From contig JASISA010000009.1 in assembly GCA_031771865.1 (NCBI GenBank), positions 1,302,001 through 1,366,000 on the forward strand: 64,000 bases of DNA. Reading direction: 5' to 3'. The notes under the pieces were generated by a model. The model was not told where the DNA came from. It searched no databases and saw only the letters and a program-made list of their open reading frames with translations. Source of the DNA: Nothophaeocryptopus gaeumannii. Lineage: Eukaryota; Ascomycota; Dothideomycetes; Mycosphaerellales; Mycosphaerellaceae. The position numbers were made by a program, and so were the translations under genes. Positions 19,626 through 30,335 of this stretch are shown here, piece after piece (positions within the stretch are counted from its first letter, which is position 1; each line of letters starts with the position of its first letter).

Positions 19626-22600
19626 ATGGACGCTGCCGCTCTGAGAACTCGCATTCAGGCCACACTCGACGCCAATGCGGACGCACGGCGGCAGGCGGAA
19701 CATGACTTGAAGGCGGTACGTGGCATGGCGGTCAATACAAAACATAACAAACATCGAGGCAAACGGAAGGCGGAACGGGTTGAGAAACATGGAGAAACAC
19801 AGACTGACTCAGCTTTCTGATATAGGCGGAGGAGTCGGCGGGCTTCCTCGACGCTCTGCTGAACATCCTCGAGCAGGAACAGGAGCAAGGCGTGCGCGTC
19901 GCCAGTATGTTCATCCCTATATCCGTCTCCTTCCTATCCTAGGCAACGCGTTCGCATGCACGATCTGTGCCCGATCGATGCAGGCTTGGCTAACAGCTCC
20001 TTCCTTCTCTAGCTGCCGTCTACTTCAAGAACCGCGTCAACAAGGGCTGGAGCAAGCCTGAGGATGCCACTCCCGCAGTTGCTGCCATTGGCGACGAGGA
20101 GAAGAACGCCGTCCGCCAACGCCTCGTGCCTGTCCTCGCCAAGGCCCACCCGACCGTTCGCCCCCAACTCATCGTCGCCTTGCAGAAGATCCTCCACGCC
20201 GATTTTCCAAAGAACTGGCCCGACTTCGTCACCATTACCATCAACCTCCTCAACTCACAAGATGTCGCCTCCGTCTTCGCCGGCCTGCAGTGCATGCTGG
20301 CCATCTGCCGCACATATCGATTTAAACTAGGAGACAGCAGAGGAGAGTTCGACAAGATTGTGGAGGTGACGTTCCCGCAGATGCTGAACATTGCCAACAG
20401 CTTGGTCAACGAGACAAACTTGGAGGCCGGCGAGATGCTGAGAACGGTGCTCAAGGCCTACAAGCATGCAATCTACTTTGACCTTCCTCAGCAGCTGCGG
20501 TCACACCAAGCGATGGTTGACTGGTGTACACTTTTCTTGCGGGTGGTAGGCAAGGAGCCACCGGAGAACTCAATGATGGAAGATTTGGATGAGCGTGAGC
20601 TGAACCACTGGTGGAAGTGCAAGAAGTGGGCATACGTCAACTTGAACAGACTGTTCGTAAGATATGGAAACCCCGCGAGCTTGCAGAAGGGCAACGGAGA
20701 GGACTACACACAAGTTGCGAAGAGCTTCATCACAACCTTTGCTCCAGAGATCTTGAAGGGATACTTGGGACAGATCGAGCTCTGGGTGCAGAAGAAAGTC
20801 TGGCTGAGCAAACCCTGCCTGTCTTACACGCTCAGCTTTATGGACGAGTGCGTGAAGCCCAAGGCCATGTGGGATCATTTGAAGCCACACATGCCGATTC
20901 TCATTGAGCATCTGCTCTTCCCGGTGCTCTGTCAGACAGACGAGGATTTGGAGCAGTTCGAGGAGGAGCCAGCGGAGTACCTCCACCGGAAACTCAACTT
21001 CTACGAAGAAGTCTCCGCACCAGACGTTGCTGCCACGAACTTCCTTGTCACACTCACGAAGGCGCGAAGAAAGCAAACGTTCGAGATCTTGGCGTTCATC
21101 AACAACATTGTCAACAAGTACGAGGCGGCTCCGGATGACCAGAAGAATCCACGCGAGAAGGAGGGTGCCTTGCGTATGATTGGGACATTGGCCAATGTCA
21201 TCTTGGGCAAGAAGAGTCCGATCGCCGACCAGGTGGAGTATTTCTTCGTGCGACACGTCTTCCCCGAGTTCCGCAGTCCGCATGGATTCCTGCGCGCTCG
21301 TGCATGCGATACCCTGGAGAAGTTTGAGTCCCTCGACTTCAAGGATCCTGGCAATCTAACTATCATCTACCGAAGCATTCTCGAATCAATGGCAGACCCG
21401 TGCCTGCCTGTGCGAGTCGAGGCCGCTCTGGCTCTCCAGCCACTCATCCGACACGATCCTATCCGGACGATGATGCAGCAGAACATCCCTCAGATCATGC
21501 AGCAGCTTCTCAAGCTCGCAAATGAAGTCGATGTGGATGCGCTTGCAAACGTCATGGAGGACTTCGTTGGGGTCTTCGCCGCCGAACTCACACCGTTCGC
21601 TGTTGCGCTTAGTGAGCAATTGCGAGACACGTATGTTAGAATCGTGCGCGAACTCATCGAGCGAAACCAGTCCAAGGACGGAGAGGATGGCTATGGCGAT
21701 TTTCTTGACGACAAGAGCATAACAGCACTTGGTGTCTTACAGACCATTGGCACTCTTATTCTCACATTGGAAAGCACGCCCGATGTGTTGGCACACCTCG
21801 AAACCATCCTCATGCCCGTCATCACCATTACGCTCGAACATAAGCTGTACGATTTGTACAATGAGGTGTTTGAGATCATCGACAGCTGCACATTCGCCGC
21901 CAAGGTCATCTCACCTACGATGTGGTCGGCCTTTGAGTTGATTCACAAGACTTTCAAGTCTGGGGCTGAGTTGTACCTCGAAGACATGCTGCCAGCATTG
22001 GAGAACTTCGTCAACTACGGTTGGAGACAACTCCTCGAGAAACCTGCGTACCTTGACGCTATTGTGGATATGGTCCGCACTATTTTCAAGGACGACAAGG
22101 TCGGAGGAGTTGACAGGATATGCGGATGCAAGCTGGCTGAGATCCTGATGCTCAACCTCAAGACACCTGGCATCGACAACTACGTGCCTGAGTTCATTCA
22201 GCTCGCAATGACCGTACTGACCAGTGATGAGCTCAAAGTCAAGTCTTATAGGATACACTTGATGGAGATGGTCATCAACTCCATCTACTACAACCCAAGA
22301 CTGGCTTTGCAAGTGTTGGAGGCGAACGGCTGGACGAACAAATTCTTCAGCTTGTGGTTCTCAAGTATTGACAGCTTCACTCGGGTGCACGACAAGAAGC
22401 TCTCGATTGGTGCTATCACTGCTCTGTTGACCCTGAATGCGAACGAGGTTCCACCAAGCGTGCAACAGGGCTGGCCTAGACTGCTGCAGGGTATCGTGAG
22501 GCTCTTCCAGACGCTTCCTGCTGCTCTCAAGAACAGGGAGGAGGCGCAGAGAGAAGAAGACTTTGGTCTCTCGGGTGACTATGACGATGACGATGCCGTG

Positions 22601-23050
22601 AGTATTCATAGCCATGTTCGGGCGATAGACATGCTGACAATTTTGCAGGAGGAAGAGGAGTGGGAAGCTGAAGATTGGGAAGCCGAAGAGACCGAGGAAA
22701 CCACCGATGTCAAGGATGAGAGCACCGCCTACCTTGACTTCCTCAGTCAACAAGCGAGCAAGTTCAACGCCGCCGTTGGTGACGACGAGGACGACGACGA
22801 GCTTGAGGAAGAAAGTCTACTGGAGACACCGCTCGACTCGATGGAGCCTTACGGCCTCTTCAAGCAGACCCTGTCCAGCATGTCTCAGCAGCAACCACAG
22901 TTCTATCAGCAATTGACCAACATGCTGGGTCCGGAGGAACAACAAGTCCTTAAGTCCGCGCTCGAGCAAGCCGACAAGATCCAGCTGCAGGCTCAACAAC
23001 AGGCGGGCGCTGAGGGGTCTACTCCAACGGCTGCGAACGGAACCAGCTAG
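19626..23050 (+). CDS. Importin-beta family nuclear transport receptor (Nmd5/Sxm1, importin-7/8 type)
   Basis: A HEAT-repeat karyopherin that carries cargo such as ribosomal proteins, TFIIS or Hog1-type kinases through nuclear pores with RanGTP. Exons are 19626–19715, 19826–19904, 20013–22597 and 22649–23050. The sum is 3156 nt, or 1051 residues. Introns are 110, 108 and 51 nt. The N-terminal importin-beta motif is visible (RRQAEHDLKA, then AVYFKNRVNKGW). The centre has helical repeats with NHWWKCKKWAYVNLNRLFVRYG, typical of importin 7/8. The C-terminus is very acidic (EEEEWEAEDWEAEETEE and DDEDDDELEEE). The last intron (22598–22648, GTGAGT donor, GCTGAC branch, TTGCAG acceptor) is in frame, so a naive open frame reads through it. 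The assignment between Nmd5 and Sxm1 orthologues is not settled. Confidence 0.92.
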
Positions 23051-23759
23051 TAGACGAACGTGATTAGTGCCTACTGCATCTAAGCTGAGCTGGACAATGG
23101 CCGAGCTTCGACCGGGACTCGCGCAAACCACACTGTCCTCAACCGAACTGGCTTCCGCATTGCGAACTACGTACACATCACCCTCCTCGACTGACTTGCG
23201 AAAGAAGAAAAGATAGAATGATACCCCCTTTCGGCTGACTTTGGCTCCGCATCTGGCACTGGCGACTGGTGTTTCTGCTGGGAGTAAGGGATGAGGCCTA
23301 TTGAATTTGAAGGATTAGCCCCTGGTGGATCGAAGGCACGAATGACTGACTGACTGAATGGCATGGGAAGATGGAGGAATGACTGGCATGCCACTTTTTG
23401 AATAAGACAGAAGAAGATGATACGGGGAAGTGGGGAGGTATGATGGGTATGCATGGATGAAAGAAAGAAAGATTCTTTTTGTTGTTAGGAGCGTGAGAGC
23501 GTTGCACTGAATGGAGATGTGTGGTTGAGTTTCAATGAGGGTTCGTGCAGGTCTGTGGATGAAGTTGAGTCTGACATTGCTCGCTTTCATTCGCATTCTA
23601 TCTCTTCAGCAATCTGCTCTGATGCCCTGCAAGCTGGTGAAATTGCCACAGTTCTATCTCGCCGTCCTCCTTCCGTGCGCTCCAAGCTGTGCAGACCATT
23701 GCCATAGCGAGGTCACCCTGCTCACCGCGACATCGAAGCATCTTGAGTGATTTTATGAC
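23051..23759. other. Intergenic between importin and a convergent small gene
   Basis: About 700 bp without a gene. It holds the left copy of a 48-bp direct repeat (23345–23392) and a purine-rich GAAAGAAAGAAAGA stretch near 23459–23472. Confidence 0.5.
23345..23392 (+). repeat. 48-bp direct repeat, left copy
   Basis: It begins ACTGACTGACTGAATGGC and ends GGCATGCC. It matches the segment 24603–24650 in the same orientation at 43 of 48 positions, without gaps. Four of the five differences are transitions. The two copies lie on either side of the small gene at 23760–24356. Origin unknown. Confidence 0.75.
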
Positions 23760-24356
23760 TCAATATGACGGCTGCACAGCCGAGTTGTCGTCATCATCCA
23801 GCAACGCCTCAGCCCTTCTGATTGCCTCGCGTACCACGACGTCTGCTGATGGCTGTGGCTTTGAGAATGGCGTAGATTGAGTCAAGTAGTCCGAGACCTC
23901 CTGGCGTCCACGTGATTGGGCGCGACGTTGAGCACGCGTCAGCTGGACATTGCTATTCACGCCTCTCTTGCGCTCACGGAGTAGGCGTCGACGCTCGTAC
24001 TCGACTCGGTGCGCCAGGTGCTCTTCTATGTTCTTGACCTGGATTTCTTGGCGCTCACTGTCGAAAATCTTCTCTGCGCTATCGATCAAGCTCTGCTTTT
24101 CATTCAGCGAATACGATACGGAGTGCGCTTCCGGAAGCTCCGACGAAGACTCCTTTAACGAAACCATCAATCGACAATGACCGGCCAAGCGGTTGACAAG
24201 GTGAAAGGAGTCTTCAAATGCAAATGAGCGGATTTGCATGTCCTCCGCTTTGATTGCGGCATGGATGTTCCTTTCGGCCAGATACAGCTTGTCCTCCAGT
24301 TCTTGATGCGCTGCTCTGGTAGCCTCGACTGATGGTGGCGTATCGGTGATCGCCAT
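23760..24356 (-). CDS. Hypothetical coiled-coil protein, 198 residues
   Basis: A single open frame from ATG 24356 (MAITDTPPSVEATRAAHQELED). It is mostly charged helix. The first 100 residues are acidic-basic helix (KLYLAERNIHAAIKAEDMQI). A very basic stretch follows near residues 120–150 (RVEYERRRLLRERKRG and RAQRRAQSRGRQE). The tail is acidic (ALLDDDDNSAVQ). The composition suggests a coiled-coil structural or nuclear protein, but no family is recognised. It has no intron. The same 48-bp repeat occurs on either side of it, which is unusual. It is the first of several minus-strand accessory-looking genes. Confidence 0.7.
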   Translation of the reverse strand: MAITDTPPSVEATRAAHQELEDKLYLAERNIHAAIKAEDMQIRSFAFEDSFHLVNRLAGHCRLMVSLKESSSELPEAHSVSYSLNEKQSLIDSAEKIFDSERQEIQVKNIEEHLAHRVEYERRRLLRERKRGVNSNVQLTRAQRRAQSRGRQEVSDYLTQSTPFSKPQPSADVVVREAIRRAEALLDDDDNSAVQPSY

Positions 24357-24688
24357 TTCTCACACTCGAAGCGTTGGCGCTTGAAGATTGTTGAGCAGAA
24401 TCAGGTTTGAAGTGTCGGCGAGTGAGATGTGTGTTTGAACGGAGCGCGAGGCGTTCGGCTAAAGCGGGCTATCCCGCAGCCACGCCTGTTCTGGATGAGC
24501 GAGCGGGGCTGACATGTGAAAGTGAACGAGAAATGAACCAGACTCACAATGAAGGCTATGTAGCTAAGGTTTGCAGACATTGAGGAAGTTCTGGGTAAAG
24601 TAACTGACTGACTGAATGGCGTGGAAAGAAGGAGGAGTGATTGGCATGCCTTTGTGGATGATTTGAATGAGTAAAAAGCCACTACGCT
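24357..24688. other. Short intergenic stretch holding the right copy of the 48-bp repeat
   Basis: About 330 bp between two minus-strand genes, serving as promoter of the 198-residue gene. It holds the direct repeat at 24603–24650. No gene is seen. Confidence 0.5.
24603..24650 (+). repeat. 48-bp direct repeat, right copy
   Basis: It begins ACTGACTGACTGAATGGC and ends GGCATGCC. It is the partner of 23345–23392, with 43 of 48 bases identical and the starts 1258 bp apart. Confidence 0.75.
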
Positions 24689-25954
24689 TTAGAAAAGCGA
24701 GCCAACCCCCGATCTTCTCTTTCCCTCTTTCTCCACAGCGTCAATGAAGTCTTGAGCCCTCGTATCCTCGAACAAAGCACTCGCCGCCAGATATTCATCC
24801 CTGAAAACGACCCAAAGGCCGTCGTCCTTGCGGTTTCCTTGATGCGGACGAGGATAGTATGGGTCGTTGATCCAGAAACCCCTGGCTATCTGCTCCATAC
24901 CCTCCTTCGTGGTCTTGTCAAAGTCTCGGCATTCGTTGAAGTCAAGCAGCCAGAGCCCGATCCGTCGTCGAGTGAAGTCCAGTCCCTTCTGACCCAGGAC
25001 ACCATAAGGTCCCATTTTGCGGTACTCAGCTTCTGTGACTGGTGGCTTCACGTGCGGAGCACTTCCCAATACGAACTCGACGTCGTTCGCATCGACCTGT
25101 GCCTTCCAGTGCAGATTCGCCAGAGTTCGAGCCATGATCTTGGCGTATGACTCCTTGGGCAAGCGCAGGTCTTCAACTTCATTGATCATGAGATCGAAAT
25201 TGCGAAGTTTGAAATTGTCAGATGGCTGACGGACCATCCTCCTGCCCAAGTATATCCGCACCAGGCAATCTTTATTCTTCTTATCTGCAAGATGCTTGGC
25301 TTTCTCCTCAGCTGAACGTTTGAAGTTTGGTGGCGCGAAGTAGTCGAAGATAGCCTCACGGACTGGTTCCGGAAGCGGGAAGATACGAGCAGACATGAGC
25401 GCGAAGTTCTTCGGGAAGTTTGGAGTGATAACCTGAGAATGGTTGTCCCAAAAATCGCTCGTTGGGATGATCCACGACGCATCACTGAGCGCGGGGATGC
25501 TGATGTCAGGTCGTGCGCTCTCTTCGAGTTCCCTGAATGTCTTCTGGATTCGGACATGAATGCAGAAGTCTTCCCAAAGCTCTTCCATCTTCTTTTCGTC
25601 TTTCGCAATTTTCAAAACCCATCCAGTGCCGACCAACGCGTACACAGTCCCGCACTGTCCAGCGCCTATCTCACGGATGCTGGAGAGTTGGCTCTCATGA
25701 GCCTCCTGCTCTCGACCGGCCTCTGAAGACGTCGTAGATATGTACGACTTCATTGACAATGAATGCGTGAGACCTTGCTCCGGTCCAAATCGTTTGAAGT
25801 AGGTCTCATCGAGTTGCTCGATGCCTGTGGTCTGACCTGCCCATCGTAGTCCGAGGGCCACGGTCGACATGATCGATGCTGGCAACGAGATCGTCGAAGC
25901 CTCGCTGACATTTTCCTGTCGCCGGTCGGTCGGACGATCATTCGAATCAGGCAT
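24689..25954 (-). CDS. DUF3669-type fungal protein
   Basis: A single-exon gene of 421 residues from the first ATG at 25954; the frame is open further upstream without an ATG. It resembles the fungal DUF3669 family. A kinase-like N-lobe is suggested by IREIGAGQCGTVYALVGTGWVLKIAKD (about residues 90–117), with a glycine-rich turn and a lysine. The C-lobe-like region has IGLWLLDFNECRDFDK (about 345–360), typical of this family. I see no intact HRD or DFG motif, so kinase activity is doubtful. The family is expanded in plant- and soil-associated ascomycetes and its function is unknown. Neighbours are accessory-type genes. Confidence 0.7.
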   Translation of the reverse strand: MPDSNDRPTDRRQENVSEASTISLPASIMSTVALGLRWAGQTTGIEQLDETYFKRFGPEQGLTHSLSMKSYISTTSSEAGREQEAHESQLSSIREIGAGQCGTVYALVGTGWVLKIAKDEKKMEELWEDFCIHVRIQKTFRELEESARPDISIPALSDASWIIPTSDFWDNHSQVITPNFPKNFALMSARIFPLPEPVREAIFDYFAPPNFKRSAEEKAKHLADKKNKDCLVRIYLGRRMVRQPSDNFKLRNFDLMINEVEDLRLPKESYAKIMARTLANLHWKAQVDANDVEFVLGSAPHVKPPVTEAEYRKMGPYGVLGQKGLDFTRRRIGLWLLDFNECRDFDKTTKEGMEQIARGFWINDPYYPRPHQGNRKDDGLWVVFRDEYLAASALFEDTRAQDFIDAVEKEGKRRSGVGSLF

Positions 25955-26133
25955 CTTCAGTATCGGAAAGTCGAATGTCGTATGAGGGTTTGGAAAATCG
26001 CAGTGTCTTATGTACTGCCTTGGGTGAGGACAGCTTCGATGTCCTGATGACTCATCCGCCAAGATATTTTCCCACCTTCCTCAACTTGTTGTCAGCTTCA
26101 TCTCAGTCGCTAGCCAAACAACGAATTTTCCAC

Positions 26134-27025
26134 TCACTCAGTCACGTCCTCCCAAGTAAGTCCGCTAGCACCAAGTCCGCGAAGCTTGTTCTTCAACTCC
26201 GTGATCCACGTGGACACGCGATCGAGGGTATCACTGAGTTCCTCAAAAGCTTGCTGAATCTTCGCATGGTCTGCTTCAATCGTGCTCCAGCATTCGTCGG
26301 CTTATCCCTGAGCAATCTCTGCCATGGCTTTGACTTCTCTGATCTTGGCTGCGTCGACTCCGAGGTTTCATCATGAGCATGCAGTTCCGCAGTGTGAGCA
26401 GAGCTTTTCGTGCTCAGGCCCTTGATCTTCGAATCGTAGCCTATGAGCTTGTACTCGACATTCATCCGCAACTCCTGGAGCTTGGTGTCTAGAACTTTGA
26501 GGTGCGTAGCATTGCCGGCGCCTCCACCGTTAGAGCTCTTCTTGACTCTTCCTTCGAGCGTCTCCACTTGAGCGGCAAGCTTCTCCTTCTCCTTCTCCGA
26601 CTTCTGAAGAGCGTCTTGCAGTCGTTCGATCTTGATATTCTGATCGCGCGATGTCGTCACGATCTCCTGCTGGACAGTGTCGCGAATCATAGCGATGTGA
26701 TTGCTGTTCATCTTGCCAGCTCTCTTCGCCGCTCGCTCTTTCTCTTCTGCTGCAAGACGTGCGAGACGCTCCTCGTTCTCCTTCTCGGCGACGAGCTTCT
26801 CCAGAAGCTCTTCCACGTGGAAAACCTCGCGGTGACCGTACGAGTGCGTTGGCTTGCTGCCCTAAATGCGAATATCTGCGAGCCACCACCACCGAGGCGA
26901 TTGTTGATGGAGTCCAGCAGCTTGCTGGCGCGAGCGTAGAAGTCTGTCTTGTTGTCTTGCTTGTTGCCGTCATCCGCCTGGTGTGTGGCTGCTGTGTCGG
27001 CTTGTCCCACATCAAGTGATGGCAT
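26134..27025 (-). pseudogene. Coiled-coil protein gene broken by frameshifts
   Basis: From ATG 27025 the frame encodes MPSLDVGQADTAATHQ and KTDFYARASKLLDSINNRL, ending in the wrong frame near 26862. The second block, 26861–about 26360, is a long coiled coil (HVEELLEKLVAEKENEERLA, LQDALQKSEKEKEKLAAQVE). A third block, to 26134, encodes TIEADHAKIQQAFEELSDTL and ends GASGLTWEDVTE, in yet another frame. The GTGAGT sequence at its very end, with a GCTGAC branch about 35 nt on, suggests a terminal intron. No clean introns link the blocks. One missing base in the GGG at 26860–26862, another near 26366, and one in-frame TAA near 26305 would explain the pattern. It is either a young pseudogene or poor consensus sequence. 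Family unknown. Confidence 0.5.
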
Positions 27026-27194
27026 GTTGCAGATGCGACGACAGAACGGATGTAGTTGTTGTGAGTGATGAGGTGGAAAGATGCAATGTTTTGATCTTGA
27101 ACTGGTCAGCTGCGGCAGTTGCCGGGCCCATCACATGTCAATCTCAAAAAGGAAACGGAAGAAGCTCAAACGGAACATAGATTGTAGCCACTAA

Positions 27195-28149
27195 TCACAA
27201 TAAGTCCGAAGATATAGGCCGTCGAGCAGCGTCGAACTGGAAACTTAAACATCAGCTTTCGTCCCACGACATACGTTCGCAAGATACTCTCACCTTGAGC
27301 CCCCTCTCCACATCCGGCACCAAGCCCTCCTTCCCAAAGACAATGAACGACTCATTTCTATCGATCTGCCCACCGACAATCTTCTCGAACTCCTTCTGAA
27401 CAGTCCGAATGGCAACCACAGACTCCGCACACTTCATCACAGTCTCATACACAACCGCATACTTCGGCATCTCGGCCCCACCAAAGTATGCATCAACATC
27501 GAACTCATCGCTCGTCGTACCAGTATTCGCGACCAAGCTCGCCGCATCATTCGAAGCATGCTTCTGCAGTAAATTAACCAGCACGGGCGTACAACGCTTC
27601 TCCAATTCCGTCACATTCCGTCCTCCATCAGCGCTGCCAGAAAATAGACAGCAACGAAATCATTGTCCCTCTTCACCTCCCTTTTCCCGTCACGGCTTTC
27701 GCCAAACTCGTCTGCAGATCCACTTTTTGTTCAGTCGCCAATAACGAAAACGTCGTCTCCGTATCCGTAAAAAACCGATTATCAGATCCAATCGTCGTCT
27801 TCACATACTCTGACCCAAACACACTTAGAATGTGCTGCATATCGTCGAAGTACAATTCCATTACGTCGTCGCGGCCGAACTGGTTCTGGTTTACATCCAG
27901 CGGTCCATTGCTTCGAGGTGAGAGGGAGGCGTCGAAGAGTGAGGTCTGGATGTATTTGCTGGGAGCCGAGTTAGTTGGTGATCGTGCGGAGGGGAGAGCA
28001 GGTGCGAACGCAGGCTTCTCTGACTTGGTTGTTGGCGGGTCGGAGAGGGAGCCATGGACTTGGAAACGATAGTTCAAGTATTTCTTGCGGGTCATATCTG
28101 GTTTTCGTCGCCCGCAGGCGACTTGTTTGATCTTTTGAGCTGTTGCCAT
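27195..28149 (-). CDS. Hypothetical protein, three exons, 284 residues
   Basis: The start at 28149 has a strong context (ACCATGGCA), although the frame is open further upstream with other ATGs. Exons are 28149–27677, 27633–27294 and 27236–27195. The introns are 43 nt (GTGAAG…GGCAG) and 57 nt (GTGAGA…TCCAG). The exon sum of 855 is a multiple of three. The N-terminus is basic (KIKQVACGRRKPDMTRKKYL), followed by a Ser/Pro-rich linker. A helical domain begins DVMELYFDDMQHILSVFGSEYV and runs to about residue 265. No membrane segment, signal peptide or known motif is visible. The 43-nt intron is at the lower size limit for fungi. The protein appears intact, unlike both of its neighbours. Confidence 0.6.
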
Positions 28150-28604
28150 GGTGTTCGATTGGAAAGTCTGTAGTGGTAAGAGTAGAAGGTCGTCGGTATT
28201 ATGTGGCTGCGGCACCCTTGACCAATTGATTCCGAGCTCATCTCGAAACGCCTTTCGCAAAGCCCCCATGAACAGATTGCATGTCTTGCTCAACGTGATC
28301 TAGTCGATTTCCATGTCTTTCAAGCAGTTGGGAGGTACTCCTCAAAACAAGCCAGAGCCTATAAACGTCAGTAACTTCTTCTATACCGGAGAGCAGCATC
28401 TCCTTTCCTGCGGAACGCGAGGCTCACTTGCAATGGTCTCAGCTGCCTCCGTCTGGTGGCATGTTGATTACAAGGCCGTACTGTCTTTGATGGATCGGCG
28501 CACTCGTCGATCTGGGTTTCGAGCTCTAGCAGCGCATGCTCAATGTTATCTTTGCTCTCCAGTAGCCGTCTGAGTGAGCCAGATGCCGTCCCTGACCGAA
28601 ACTT
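28150..28604. other. Intergenic
   Basis: No gene is supported. It includes the upstream open extension of the 284-residue gene to 28293. Confidence 0.4.
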
Positions 28605-29560
28605 CTAAAGCGCCTTTTGGTCAAAATCTTTTCCGCTGCTGAAGATACCGATACGGTACGCCATTCTGTCCCACATAGCTTTAGGATCTGTTGGTATGTC
28701 GTTGGCGAAGAGGGACCTGGCATGTAGATGGATGACACTTTCCATGGCTGGACATTGTACCTGCGTGAGTGGTAGCTGCTGGAACGCATTGTAGGGAATC
28801 GCAACAGCCGTAGTTGACATGTCGGTATTGACGAGCGCGATGCCAGCCTCTTCCATGAAAGCTGTAAGTCGAAGATTCAGAAGACCACAGTGCGTAGTGT
28901 TGTGCGTCAGGAAGAAGTTTCGCCGTTCCGCAGGTCTAATTGAGTTGTCTCCGTTTCCGTATGTGTTAGGGGAAACTTCGTCATCTCGTCCAGGTGCCTG
29001 CTCTCTAAACACTCCTCCACAAGAGGCCTGGGACTCGAGTTTGGGATAACGCGTCACCTATCACGTCGCTGCACGGTGTTGAAATGGCTTCTTCAACGCC
29101 AAAAGCAGCCGAGAAACGAATGCAGCGCGTAGGCTTACGGTGCCCTTCAACCAGAGAGGTCGCACGGCCTTAGTAAACTCATCTTGAAGTTCTGGCAAGG
29201 CACCACCATCGCTCTGGCCTATTTGTGCATCATGGCCCCGCCATCATCCACGAAGTTCGCATCGAAAAGCAGCTGCGTTAGCGCGATGTCGTCTCGATAA
29301 AGCTTCCTGTCGGGTTGAGGCACAAGCAGCCTTGGTGAACAGGCCGACTTCGCCCAAGGAATTTCGCGTGGCCATGTACCGTTACCTTCCGCGTAAGCAC
29401 GAGACGCTTTGTGGAGCCACGTGATGAGGACCTATACGTTGCGCGATTGGTATGCCTGCACGGGGAGCATCTGGCGTCCCATCGTACGTTCGTGTCCTCT
29501 TTGTATCGCTCAAAGCTGCTGAACAGGATGCTAGAAGAGACGTTTTGGTAGGGCGAAGGA
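28605..29560 (-). pseudogene. Degenerate DUF6604-family gene
   Basis: Pieces in different minus-strand frames resemble the DUF6604 fungal family. The start-like ILFSSFERYKEDTN is near 29540–29500. LPELQDEFTKAVRPLWLKGT with VSLRAAFVSRLLLA is around 29205–29110. LTHNTTHCGLLNLRL and MEEAGIALVNTDMST come before PTDPKAMWDRM (28920–28660). Stops and frame changes lie between them, including two stops near 29057. Conserved middle parts of the family appear to be missing or unrecognisable. These proteins are large and of unknown function, and relics are common near transposons. The family assignment is from memory of its sequence pattern. Confidence 0.5.
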
Positions 29561-29614
29561 GATCTCAGGGTGAGGCCAAAGAGGGTAGAGAAAAAGGAGG
29601 AGAGTGAATGCTCA

Positions 29615-30154
29615 TCACATTGTGAAGTCTGAGAAGAGCTGCGGGCTGCCACCCATGTTACTCGAAAACTCGGTGTGTTTGTGAGGTGAATACGGCGCAC
29701 CGATGCCACAGTTAGCAGCGCAATGGTCAGGCTTGGTCGAATATTGGTTGTGGAAGTCAGCAACCTTGTCCGGTGCGCCGGCGACATCATCAATCGGTTG
29801 CCAAGTGGCACGCTTGCAACCTGTCCACTTGACTCGGTGTCGTTCCTTTTCCCTGCTAGACCAATCAGAGTCGCCAGTCGGCTTAACCCGTATTCCTCCT
29901 CTCCTTGTATCTTCTATCGTTGTTGCTGGGAGTGGCTCTGCAGGCTCATTGTGGTCACAGTCGGGGCGGCAGTAGTCAGGGTCGAACAGTAGAGTGTTGT
30001 TGGTCCAGTCAATGCGAGGGTCATGTCGCTTGAAGCAACGATGCTTGCGATATCCAGAGATGGCCAAAGAGGCGCGAACGAATTGGTTCGGAACAAAGTC
30101 GGTCGGAACAAAGTGGGTCACGGTTTCAATGGCTCCACCGATCATTCCCTTCAT
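29615..30154 (-). mobile_element. Ty3/gypsy chromovirus-type retrotransposon remnant (protease-region to chromodomain, internally deleted)
   Basis: A 179-codon minus-strand frame joins two parts of a gypsy polyprotein that are normally far apart. The first part holds KRHDPRIDWTNNTLLFD, the typical linker after the aspartic protease. The second holds VKWTGCKRATWQPIDDVAGA, the C-terminal chromodomain. Reverse transcriptase, RNase H and integrase are absent. No LTR pair was recognised around it. The pogo element is inserted 80 bp to the right. It is a non-autonomous relic and is not expected to be active. Confidence 0.65.
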
Positions 30155-30234
30155 ATCAAAGATCCATTTCGAGGTGGTGAGATGGGCACCTTTTGGTTTT
30201 GTAGAACAGTTCTCTTCGGAACAAAGAACCGTTA

Positions 30235-30282
30235 ACGTGTTTGATAAGCTAGTGAGACAGACAAGCTAGTGAGACACTTTCA
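30235..30282 (+). repeat. Left terminal inverted repeat, 48 bp
   Basis: It begins ACGTGTTTGATAAGC and ends GACACTTTCA. It is the exact reverse complement of 32013–32060. Inside it the 14-mer AAGCTAGTGAGACA occurs twice, 17 bp apart, probably a duplicated transposase-binding site. Confidence 0.97.
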
Positions 30283-30335
30283 TCTCGTGTCCACCACCAC
30301 CATTTTACGCGTCTATTATTCCACCATTTTACATA

